Of a stretch of DNA of 64,000 nucleotides, positions 55,776 to 63,164 are shown one piece after another. How positions within the stretch are numbered: the first letter of the stretch is position 1; each line of letters opens with the position of its first letter. Below the pieces are notes generated by a model that was not told the DNA's origin, searched no databases, and saw only the letters and a program-made list of their open reading frames with translations. The position numbers were made by a program, and so were the translations under genes. Origin of the DNA: Arthrobacter subterraneus (GTDB taxonomy: Bacteria; Actinomycetota; Actinomycetes; Actinomycetales; Micrococcaceae); NCBI RefSeq assembly GCF_900099735.1, contig NZ_FNDT01000007.1, positions 120,205 through 184,204 on the forward strand, read 5' to 3'.

Positions 55776-56306
55776 TCAGAGGTACTGCGGCAGCACTTCG
55801 CGGGCGAGGTCGGCGATACGGCGCTCATTCGGGAAGGACAGCTTGCGGCCGAGGTCGGCGAGCGGCACCCACGCCACATCGACTGCCTCGTGATCGGGAT
55901 CATTCTCGATGGTGAGGTGCCCGCCGGTGGAGACAAGCAGGAAGTGGTGGACCGTCTTGTGGACGCGGTGCCCGCTGACGGTGAACCAGTAGTCGATGCT
56001 CCCCAGCGCAGCCAGGACGCGGCCGCGGATGCCGGTTTCCTCTTCGATTTCCCGTACTGCTGCCTGCTCGTTGTTCTCCTGGTTTTCCGGGTGGCCCTTG
56101 GGCAGGCACCACTCGAGGCGGCCTCCGCGGTTGAGGCGGGCAATGATGGCCACATTGAGGAGGTCAGTGGAGGTGTCGACGACGATTCCGCCGGCTGACA
56201 CTTCCTCCACAGTGGGAAGGCTCTGGTGGATCAGGGGCGCGCTTGTCCGGCCCATTGACGCTGTCAATGGGGTGCGCTTCGGGGCGCTCGGAACAGGACG
56301 GTCCAT
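55776..56306 (-). CDS. Nudix hydrolase (MutT4-like)
   Basis: A 176-residue Nudix protein. The complete Nudix box starts at G in GHPENQE and continues through REIEEETG (GX5EX7REUXEEXGU), at about residues 72-94. Substrate is probably a nucleotide or dinucleotide diphosphate derivative. Position between pcnA (divergent) and murJ corresponds to mycobacterial mutT4 (Rv3908). The first 30 residues are variable; a later start is possible. Confidence 0.88.
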   Translation of the reverse strand: MDRPVPSAPKRTPLTASMGRTSAPLIHQSLPTVEEVSAGGIVVDTSTDLLNVAIIARLNRGGRLEWCLPKGHPENQENNEQAAVREIEEETGIRGRVLAALGSIDYWFTVSGHRVHKTVHHFLLVSTGGHLTIENDPDHEAVDVAWVPLADLGRKLSFPNERRIADLAREVLPQYL

Positions 56307-56466
56307 GACCCCACTCTAACGACCTTTCCGGGCCGATGATGACCGGGCACGCGGCATCGGCGTCCCCGTGCAGAACCCTCCGCGTGTTGCCCGCCACCGC
56401 CTGCGTCGGAGACGTTTGGCTGCCCGTAATGGTGTTTGGGCTGATCTCTGGCACGCTTAAAGAACT

Positions 56467-57912
56467 ATGGTGCACCTGTTGGAAAATTCCCCGCTGACCG
56501 CCCCGCTTCCGGCGGTGGTGACCGAGCTCGGCCGGCTCTTCGCCGAAGCCGGCCATGAACTTTCCCTGGTGGGCGGCCCGGTCCGTGACCTGTTCCTTGG
56601 ACGGGTTTCTCCTGACCTTGATTTCACGACGGACGCGAGCCCGGACCAGACCATTGCCGTTGTGCGCCGCTGGGCGGATACCTTCTGGGAGATCGGCCGC
56701 GAGTTCGGGACCATCGGGCTGCGCAAGGACTCGTTCACCATCGAGGTCACCACGTACCGCGCCGAGGCCTATGACCCGTCCTCCCGCAAGCCGATGGTCG
56801 CGTTTGGCAGCAACCTCGAGGAAGACCTCCTCCGCCGTGACTTCACCATCAACGCCATGGCCCTGCGGCTTCCCTCCCTGGAGCTGGTGGACCCGTATGG
56901 AGGAGTCAAGGACCTCCATGCGGGGGTGCTGCGCACTCCGGGCGCGCCGTCGTCGTCGTTCTCTGATGATCCGCTCCGGATGATGCGGGCAGCGCGGTTC
57001 GCCTCCCAGTTGGGGGTGGAGGTGGCACCGGAGGTGCGGGAGGCCATGACGGCCATGGCGGAGCGCATCACCATCATCTCGGCGGAGCGGGTGCGCGATG
57101 AGCTGACCAAGCTGATCAACGGAGCGCAGCCCCGCCGGGGTGTTGACCTCATGGTGTCCACCGGGTTGGCCGACCACGTGCTTCCGGAGGTGCCGGCGCT
57201 GCGCCTTGAGATGGACGAGCATCACCGGCACAAGGACGTCTACCAGCATTCGCTGACGGTCCTTGAGCAGGCCTGCCAATTGGAAACCGACGACGACGGC
57301 GCGGTGCCGGCCCCCGATTTCATCCTCCGGTTCGCTGCCCTGATGCACGACGTCGGCAAGCCGGCAACGCGGAAATTCGAACCGACAGGTGCGGTCAGCT
57401 TCCGCCACCACGATGTGGTCGGCGCGAAGCTGACGGCGAAACGGATGAAGGCGCTCCGCTTCGACAACGACACCATCAAGGCCGTGGCGCGCCTGGTGGA
57501 GCTGCACATGCGCTTCTACGGGTACGGTGAGGCCGGCTGGACGGATTCGGCGGTGCGTCGCTACGTCACCGATGCGGGGCCGCAGCTCGAGCGGCTGCAC
57601 CGGCTCACGCGGTCGGATGTCACCACGCGCAACCGCCGCAAGGCAGAGCGCCTGGCCTTCGCGTATGACGATCTTGAGACCCGCATCGCGGTGCTGACCG
57701 AGCAGGAAGAGCTCGCATCGATACGGCCGGACCTGGATGGAGAACAGATCATGGGACTGCTGGGCATCCGGCCGGGGCCGGTTGTGGGACGGGCGTACCG
57801 CTTCCTGCTGGAGGAACGTATGGAACATGGGCCGCACAGCCGCGAGGAGGCCGAGGCCAAGCTGCACGTTTGGTGGGCGGACCAGCCCGAGTCGGCCGGA
57901 GACGGGTCATGA
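56467..57912 (+). CDS. pcnA: CCA-adding tRNA nucleotidyltransferase
   Basis: A 481-residue polymerase beta-superfamily enzyme that adds or repairs the 3' CCA of tRNAs; none of the three tRNA genes in this window encodes CCA. Head-domain motifs LVGGPVRDLFLGR and the metal-binding DLDFTTDA are near residues 35-60, followed by RRDFTINAMAL and RMMRAARFASQLG. An HD domain (FAALMHDVGKPATR) lies at about 292-306. It overlaps the downstream phosphatase start (ATGA). Confidence 0.94.
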   Translation: MVHLLENSPLTAPLPAVVTELGRLFAEAGHELSLVGGPVRDLFLGRVSPDLDFTTDASPDQTIAVVRRWADTFWEIGREFGTIGLRKDSFTIEVTTYRAEAYDPSSRKPMVAFGSNLEEDLLRRDFTINAMALRLPSLELVDPYGGVKDLHAGVLRTPGAPSSSFSDDPLRMMRAARFASQLGVEVAPEVREAMTAMAERITIISAERVRDELTKLINGAQPRRGVDLMVSTGLADHVLPEVPALRLEMDEHHRHKDVYQHSLTVLEQACQLETDDDGAVPAPDFILRFAALMHDVGKPATRKFEPTGAVSFRHHDVVGAKLTAKRMKALRFDNDTIKAVARLVELHMRFYGYGEAGWTDSAVRRYVTDAGPQLERLHRLTRSDVTTRNRRKAERLAFAYDDLETRIAVLTEQEELASIRPDLDGEQIMGLLGIRPGPVVGRAYRFLLEERMEHGPHSREEAEAKLHVWWADQPESAGDGS

Positions 57913-58556
57913 GCCAGCCCGGCGCGGCTGCTGCGGACCTCACCCCCGCGGGCACCCCGCTGCCGAACCTCTGGCTCCTGCGCCACGGTGAAACCGAATG
58001 GTCCAGGGACGGCAACTACACCGGCCTCACGGACCTTGCCCTGACCCCTGCAGGTGAGCAGCAGGCACGCGATGCGGCGGCACGCGTGGCCGGCGTCGAG
58101 TTTGACCTGGTGTTCACCTCTCCGCTGCAGCGTGCGCGGCGAACGGCGGAGCTGGCCGGATTCCCGGACGCCGAGGTGCTTCCGTATGCCCACGAATGGG
58201 ACTACGGCGACAACGAGGGCCGCAACAGTGCGCTGGTCCGCCAGGAGAACCCGGGATACCTCATCTGGAAGGACGGGGCGCCGAACGGTGAGACCCTGGC
58301 CGAGGTCGCCGCCCGGGCGGACCGGATCATCTCCCGCGTGCAGGCGGGCTGCGGTACGCCGGCCGACCGGGATCCGGAGGCAACTCCGGTGCGGAACGCG
58401 CTGTTGGTGGCGCACGGCCATTTTCTGCGCATCCTGACGGCGCGGTGGCTGGAGTTCGAGCCGGTCGAGGGCCGGCGCTTCATCCTGGGGACGGCGGCGG
58501 TGTGCGCGCTGGGTTGGGACAAGCGCACTCCCGCGATCCTGCGCTGGAACATCTAG
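57909..58556 (+). CDS. histidine phosphatase superfamily protein (phosphoglycerate mutase-like)
   Basis: A 215-residue acid-phosphatase/PGAM-fold protein. The phosphohistidine motif LLRHGETEWS is at about residues 22-31, FTSPLQRARRTAEL carries the next arginine, and LVAHGHFLRIL the second catalytic histidine. Probable small-molecule phosphatase; substrate unknown. Its ATG overlaps the pcnA stop, so the pair is translationally coupled. Confidence 0.9.
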   Translation: MSQPGAAAADLTPAGTPLPNLWLLRHGETEWSRDGNYTGLTDLALTPAGEQQARDAAARVAGVEFDLVFTSPLQRARRTAELAGFPDAEVLPYAHEWDYGDNEGRNSALVRQENPGYLIWKDGAPNGETLAEVAARADRIISRVQAGCGTPADRDPEATPVRNALLVAHGHFLRILTARWLEFEPVEGRRFILGTAAVCALGWDKRTPAILRWNI

Positions 58557-58663
58557 GCGCACGGTACTTGCAGTGCGGTGAGCAACCAGGACACTTCCCC
58601 GAGCAATCTGGTCCACGGTGAGGAAATGCTGCCCACCTTTGTCCAGCCTGCTCCCGGCAGACG

Positions 58664-59824
58664 CTAGTTCTGCAGCGCCTGCGGGCGCCGGCGACCGTAG
58701 GTGGCGCGGCGAAGCAGCCACTCGGCCGGTCCTGTGCCCACCCGGGAGAGCAGCAGTCTGCTCAGCACCAGTTGCGTGATGAAGATGACGACGGCGATGC
58801 CCGCCACCGCTGCCGCCGGCAACCGGTCGGAGAGTCGCAGGCCGTAGGCGGTGAAAAGAAGCGCCAGGATCGCTGACTGCAACAGGTAGTTGGTCAGTGC
58901 CATACGCCCTGCCGGGGCGAGGAAGGCACACAGTCCAGCGCCCGGCGTCGTACGGAAGAACAGCAGCAGGAGACACACGTAGCCGGCTGTGAGCAGTGGG
59001 GCGGTGAGGGTTGAAATGCCGACGGCGAGAACACTGAACCGGTCACCGTCCACGTAGGTGGTCAGGTAGGCCTGCAGTATTCCGGCGGTGAGGCCGAGAG
59101 GCAGGCAGACCGCCGTCGTCGTCCTCAGTTTGCCGGACGGCAGCCAGCCCTCCAGGAGTCCGGCCCGGCCGGCTGCCAGACCGATATAGAACATTGCCAG
59201 CGAGAGCGGCCCCTGAAAAAAGACCACCCCGGCCACGTTTTCAAGGAAGTGGGCGGCGTTGGTGGCGAAGGCGGCACCCGGACTGCGGGTCAGGGCGCCG
59301 GGGTCTGCGGTGGGGGCCAGCGAGGGCAGACCCGCGCCCCCGACCGCGATCAGCAGACCGACCGCCAGGATCAGGGATCCCATGATGCCGATGATCGCTG
59401 CGCCCACGGCAACCGCAGAGTAGGTGCGGATCGAGTGGGTGGCCAGCAGCACCACCCCCATGAGGGAGTAGGTCAGAAGGATGTCGCCGTAGAACAGCAG
59501 CAGGCCGTGGGTAAGGCCAAGAACAAACAGGGCGGCCAGGCGGCGGCGCATCCGCGATGCAGGGGAAACATGCGCGGACTCCGCTGCCCGCCACTGCAGG
59601 ACAAAGCTGTAGCCGAACAGGAATGAAAAGAGCAGGTAGAACTTCGCCTCGAAGAGGGCCGCGACGGTGAAGCGGACGGCAAGATCGAGCGCCGAGTTGT
59701 GGCTCGGGCTGATGGTGCCTGCGAGAGCGTAGGGATCGGCGAAATACCAGATGTTGACCATGAGGATGCCGCCGAGCGCAAAGCTGCGCAGCGCATCGAC
59801 TTCCCGTAGGCGTCCCGATCCCAC
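58664..59824 (-). CDS. DUF418 family membrane protein
   Basis: A 386-residue polytopic membrane protein. It starts GSGRLREVDALRSFALGGILMVNIWYF, matching the DUF418 family opening, and has about 10 hydrophobic segments; FFRTTPGAGLCAFLAPAGRMALTNYLLQS near 285-315 is the conserved C-terminal DUF418 part. Related acyltransferase-3-like proteins modify surface molecules, but DUF418 proteins have no proven role. I use the GTG at 59824 with AAAGGAA upstream; a TTG start at 59920 would add 32 residues before the family start. Confidence 0.8.
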   Translation of the reverse strand: MGSGRLREVDALRSFALGGILMVNIWYFADPYALAGTISPSHNSALDLAVRFTVAALFEAKFYLLFSFLFGYSFVLQWRAAESAHVSPASRMRRRLAALFVLGLTHGLLLFYGDILLTYSLMGVVLLATHSIRTYSAVAVGAAIIGIMGSLILAVGLLIAVGGAGLPSLAPTADPGALTRSPGAAFATNAAHFLENVAGVVFFQGPLSLAMFYIGLAAGRAGLLEGWLPSGKLRTTTAVCLPLGLTAGILQAYLTTYVDGDRFSVLAVGISTLTAPLLTAGYVCLLLLFFRTTPGAGLCAFLAPAGRMALTNYLLQSAILALLFTAYGLRLSDRLPAAAVAGIAVVIFITQLVLSRLLLSRVGTGPAEWLLRRATYGRRRPQALQN

Positions 59825-59969
59825 CCGGTTCCTTTCTCTGGATCCCCGCCAGCCTAGCGCTGTTGTCCCGTCACGGAATGTAGCGGCCGGCCCGTGCGTT
59901 ATAGGGTCAAAGGCGGTCAACGGGCAAGTGTAGGCACAGCCCTGAACAGGAATGGTGAAGGGAGGGTTC

Positions 59970-61217
59970 GTGACCCCGGTGAAGCGCGTGGCGATGCTGT
60001 CGCTTCACACATCGCCCTTTGACCAGCCCGGCGGCGGCGATGCCGGCGGCATGAACGTCTACGTCCGTTCCGTGGCGCTGGAACTCGCCAAAGTGGGAAT
60101 CGACGTCGAAATCTTTACGCGTGCGGCCTCCGACGGGCAACCCCATATGGAGGAGCTCGGTCCCGGGGTGCTCGTCCGTCACCTCATTGCCGGCCCCACC
60201 CGCCGGGTGCCCAAGGAAGTTCTTCCGCAACTGTCCGATGACCTCGCCGACGCCATCGCGGATGCGACCGATCTCCTCGCGGACGGACACTTTGACGTGA
60301 TCCACTCCCACTACTGGGTGTCTGGGATCGTGGGTCTGACCGTCGCGAGGTCCCTCAAACTTCCCCTGGTGCATTCAATGCACACCATGGCGAGGGTGAA
60401 GAATCTCCGCCTTCATGCCGGCGGTGTTATGGAACCACAATCGCGCATCGACGGTGAGCAGGCGATCGTGGAGGGCGCCGACCGCCTCATTGCCAACACC
60501 AGCACCGAAGCCGCAGAGCTGGAGTCCCTCTACGGCGCAGCTGCCGAGAAGGTCGATATCGTGGCCCCTGGCGTGGATCTCGACATTTTCAATGCGCGTG
60601 AGCGGTCCGTATCCAGGAGACGCCTCCGGTTCCCCGAGAGCGCCTTTCACGTGGTTTTCGCCGGCCGGATCCAGAAACTCAAGGGTCCCCACCTGCTGGT
60701 CGAGGCGGCGGCCGACCTGCTGGCGCGGCGCCCGGATATCCCGCTGCAGGTCAGCATCATCGGTTCCGGGAGCGGCTCTGAGGCCCTTGAGCTGCAGCCG
60801 CTGATCGACCGCCTGGGACTGCATGACGCCGTCCGGCTCTACCCCCCGGTCATGGCCGGCCAGCTGGCCCATTGGTTCCGTGCCGCCGACGTCGTTGCTA
60901 TGCCGTCCTACAGCGAATCTTTCGGCCTCGTGGCGCTTGAGGCGCAGGCCTGCGGCACACCTGTGCTCGCCGCGAACGTCGGAGGCCTGCCGCAGGCGAT
61001 CAGCGACGGGCGGACAGGGGTCCTGGTGGACGGCCACGGCGTGGGTCTGTGGTCGGCTGCGCTGGAAGCACTGCACGACGACGACGGCATGCGCCGCACG
61101 CTGGGCACCCATGCCGCGGTGCACGCGCTGGCGTTCGGCTGGCAGCGCACGGCGTTGTTCACCGCGCAAAGCTACCGCACCGCCGTCGAGCAGTATGAGA
61201 GTGCGCCTGCGCTTTAA
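59970..61217 (+). CDS. mshA: MshA-type D-inositol-3-phosphate glycosyltransferase
   Basis: A 415-residue GT4 (GT-B fold) enzyme. The N-terminal acceptor-site segment LSLHTSPFDQPGGGDAGGMNVYV is characteristic of MshA, which transfers GlcNAc to inositol-3-phosphate in mycothiol synthesis. Other motifs: HSHYWVSGIVG, VVFAGRIQKLKGP and the donor-binding SYSESFGLVALEAQACG. GGGAGGG immediately precedes the GTG at 59970; the in-frame ATG at 59952 is less well placed. Other GT4 proteins share parts of this, so the MshA role is likely but not proven. Confidence 0.82.
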   Translation: MTPVKRVAMLSLHTSPFDQPGGGDAGGMNVYVRSVALELAKVGIDVEIFTRAASDGQPHMEELGPGVLVRHLIAGPTRRVPKEVLPQLSDDLADAIADATDLLADGHFDVIHSHYWVSGIVGLTVARSLKLPLVHSMHTMARVKNLRLHAGGVMEPQSRIDGEQAIVEGADRLIANTSTEAAELESLYGAAAEKVDIVAPGVDLDIFNARERSVSRRRLRFPESAFHVVFAGRIQKLKGPHLLVEAAADLLARRPDIPLQVSIIGSGSGSEALELQPLIDRLGLHDAVRLYPPVMAGQLAHWFRAADVVAMPSYSESFGLVALEAQACGTPVLAANVGGLPQAISDGRTGVLVDGHGVGLWSAALEALHDDDGMRRTLGTHAAVHALAFGWQRTALFTAQSYRTAVEQYESAPAL

Positions 61218-61424
61218 TATGTGGCATCTGGTGACAAGTGCATAGGTGAGCGGCTCCCGGTTGGCTGGTTAGGGCACCGCCGAGGGCGCCCGCAGTATTC
61301 ATGCTCAAATCCGAAATGCCCTGGAGATCCTTCCTCGACCCGTACGAGACTCGCACCCTCAATTGGTGGTTTTCTTGCAGGGAAAGCGGGTTGGCCGTGC
61401 AAGTCAGTCTCGCCGAGCATGGTG

Positions 61425-61444
61425 CTATACCCCATGGGGTATAG
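61425..61444. promoter_or_regulatory. 20-bp palindromic operator, CsoR/CstR-like
   Basis: CTATACCCCATGGGGTATAG is a perfect 20-bp palindrome with the TACCCC/GGGGTA arms of CsoR/CstR-family operators. It overlaps a -10-like TATAGT (61440-61445), and the Cys-rich 56-residue gene starts 36 bases downstream. No csoR gene is in the window. Confidence 0.7.
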
Positions 61445-61480
61445 TATGGATAAGTAATCACTTGTCGAAGGAGATCTCAG

Positions 61481-61651
61481 ATGTGTCGAGCGGTGTCATG
61501 CAGGAAGTGTGGGAAAACGACGTGGGCAGGCTGCGGTCAACACGTGGATCAGGTGTTGCGGAGTGTGCCCAGAACACAGCGCTGCACCGGTCACGAGAAC
61601 GAGCCCTCGGCATTGGCCGCGTTCTTTTCGAAGCTTTTCGCTAAACGCTGA
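61481..61651 (+). CDS. 56-residue cysteine-rich protein, possible metal or sulfur responsive
   Basis: A short gene with an excellent AAGGAG eight bases before its ATG. The protein begins MCRAVSCRKCGKTTWAGCGQ and continues HVDQVLRSVPRTQRCTGH, with five cysteines and two histidines in the first 38 residues (C2, C7, C10, C18, H21, C35, H38), suggesting a small zinc-ribbon-like or metal-binding fold. I recognise this CxxC-TWxGCGxHV pattern as a conserved small actinobacterial protein without assigned function. It lies just downstream of the CsoR-like palindrome, hinting at control by copper or reactive sulfur. Confidence 0.8.
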   Translation: MCRAVSCRKCGKTTWAGCGQHVDQVLRSVPRTQRCTGHENEPSALAAFFSKLFAKR

Positions 61652-61808
61652 GCCAGTGTCGCTTTTCCTGTGCGGCATTCCTTGCGGTTAAAGGGGGTTT
61701 ACGTGGGAGGGGCAGGCTTGGCAGGCGGCGCGGACGAGCCGACGTGGAGTCGAACGGATCCTTCTTCGAGAAGATTCAAGCTTTTAGTGCCGGTGGGCCG
61801 TGACGTAG

Positions 61809-61823
61809 TGTCGTGTTACGACA
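61809..61823. promoter_or_regulatory. inverted repeat upstream of the GntR/UTRA gene
   Basis: TGTCGTGTTACGACA is a perfect 6-bp inverted repeat with a 3-bp spacer, 29 bases before the GTG of the regulator gene; possible autoregulatory operator. Confidence 0.5.
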
Positions 61824-61851
61824 ATCGGCCGCACATATCACTCGAGGCTAC

Positions 61852-62634
61852 GTGGATACTCAAGAGCAGGCGTCCTTTCCGGCTGAACGGTCTGCGCCAC
61901 GAGGGGGGTCACGCCGTGCTCCGCTGTGGAAAAAGGTCAGCGCCGACCTGAGGGATGAGGTACTTGGTGGCGTCTTTGATTCGGGTTTTCCGGGCGAGTT
62001 GGAGTTGGCCAAACGGTACGGCGTCAGTAGGGGCACTATCAGGGCTGCACTGCGGCCGCTGCGTGAGGCTGGACAGATTACCGCGCACCCCGGGCGGAAG
62101 CCTGCGGTTATTGCGGGGAAGAGCACAGCTTACGGGCCCATCTACAGTTTGTTGGCATCCATCCGTGAATCCGGCCTGCACCATTCAAGTGTTGTCCTGG
62201 CACAGCACCTGGTGCGGGATGCCTCGGTTGCCGGGAAGATGTCACTGGAGGCCGATACGGAGTTCTTTCATCTTTCGCGTGTGCGTCTGGCCGATGAGGA
62301 ACCCCTTGGACTGGACCAGGTTTGGCTCCCGACGGCCGTCGCCGCGAAGCTGATGCAGTCGGATTTCACCGAAGCCGCGCTGTATGCCGAGCTGGAAAAA
62401 CGCTGCGGCATCGTGCTGGACGGTGGCACCGAGCAGTTGACTGCCGTAGCTGCCTCCGCGGATCAGGCCTCCCGCCTGAACTGTGCCGAGGGGATGCCAT
62501 TGCTGCTGATCGAACGCACCGGATGTTACCGGGCAAGGACTCTGGAGTTTCGCCGCAGCTACATTCTGGGAGAAAGAATCACCATAGCGACTTCGTTCGG
62601 GTGTAAGGCCGGCCCCGACTCGCGTCCTGATTGA
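61852..62634 (+). CDS. GntR family regulator with UTRA effector domain
   Basis: A 260-residue HutC-type regulator. A winged helix occupies residues about 25-90 (SADLRDEVLGGVFDSGFPGE, then LAKRYGVSRGTIRAALRPLR) and a C-terminal UTRA effector domain follows (FHLSRVRLADEEPLGLDQVWLP, then PLLLIERTGC and ITIATSFG). GAGG precedes the GTG at 61852; an upstream GTG at 61813 lies inside the inverted repeat and is less likely. The effector is unknown. Its neighbours are the Cys-rich small protein and the CcdA/CPVC genes. Confidence 0.82.
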   Translation: MDTQEQASFPAERSAPRGGSRRAPLWKKVSADLRDEVLGGVFDSGFPGELELAKRYGVSRGTIRAALRPLREAGQITAHPGRKPAVIAGKSTAYGPIYSLLASIRESGLHHSSVVLAQHLVRDASVAGKMSLEADTEFFHLSRVRLADEEPLGLDQVWLPTAVAAKLMQSDFTEAALYAELEKRCGIVLDGGTEQLTAVAASADQASRLNCAEGMPLLLIERTGCYRARTLEFRRSYILGERITIATSFGCKAGPDSRPD

Positions 62635-62660
62635 AGGGCCTCATCGGCCTCGCACATGCG

Positions 62661-63164
62661 TCAACCGTTTGCTGACCGCGCGGCAGCCGGCACCTGTGGC
62701 GCCCGGCACCGGTCCTCGGATGTCGCCCGTTGGTGGAGGGCCCACATGAGCAGGGCCACGGACCCGGCAGCCAGCAGCGGCTGGATGGGCTCGAAGTACC
62801 GCATGGCACCGGAGGCTCCCAGTGCCAGCAGTACGATCTTGTTGCAGACCGGGCAACCCACCGCGAAGAACGATATCGCTGCACCAACGGCTCCGAACCG
62901 GCCGTGGCGATAATTCTGCGGAGTCGGTTCACGGGAGACGTACGTGGCGGCCACCATGCCGGTGAGCCCGGCCGTCACGGCCAGAACAGGAAAGGACCAC
63001 CACGTCGGCGGAACCTCCCGCGTGAACAGCGGCGTGTCAATAAGATCCGTCGGGACCGCCACGACCAGGTAGGTGATGAGCGCGCCGCCGACCGCGGCCA
63101 GCCAACGCCGGGCAGGCCAGCTTGCCAGGGCCACAGCCAGGGAGATGCGGTGAGCGTCCTTCAT
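62661..63164 (-). CDS. four-helix membrane protein with CPVC motif
   Basis: A 167-residue membrane protein with about four hydrophobic segments. The third begins AVGAAISFFAVGCPVCNKIVLLALG, placing a CPVC pair at the membrane edge, which suggests a thiol-redox or metal-handling role. AAAAGGA stands before the ATG at 63164. It overlaps the ccdA stop (ATGA) and so is coupled to a CcdA-type reductant transporter. I do not recognise a named family. Confidence 0.72.
   Translation of the reverse strand: MKDAHRISLAVALASWPARRWLAAVGGALITYLVVAVPTDLIDTPLFTREVPPTWWSFPVLAVTAGLTGMVAATYVSREPTPQNYRHGRFGAVGAAISFFAVGCPVCNKIVLLALGASGAMRYFEPIQPLLAAGSVALLMWALHQRATSEDRCRAPQVPAAARSANG

Noticed and set aside
60644..60656. 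parS-like CTTTCACGTGGTT in mshA
   Set aside because: Shares only the CACGTG core and lies in conserved coding sequence far from the other sites.
61447..61458. ATGGATAAGTAA mini-frame after the CsoR-like palindrome
   Set aside because: Three codons without a ribosome-binding site; the true gene starts at 61481 with AAGGAG.
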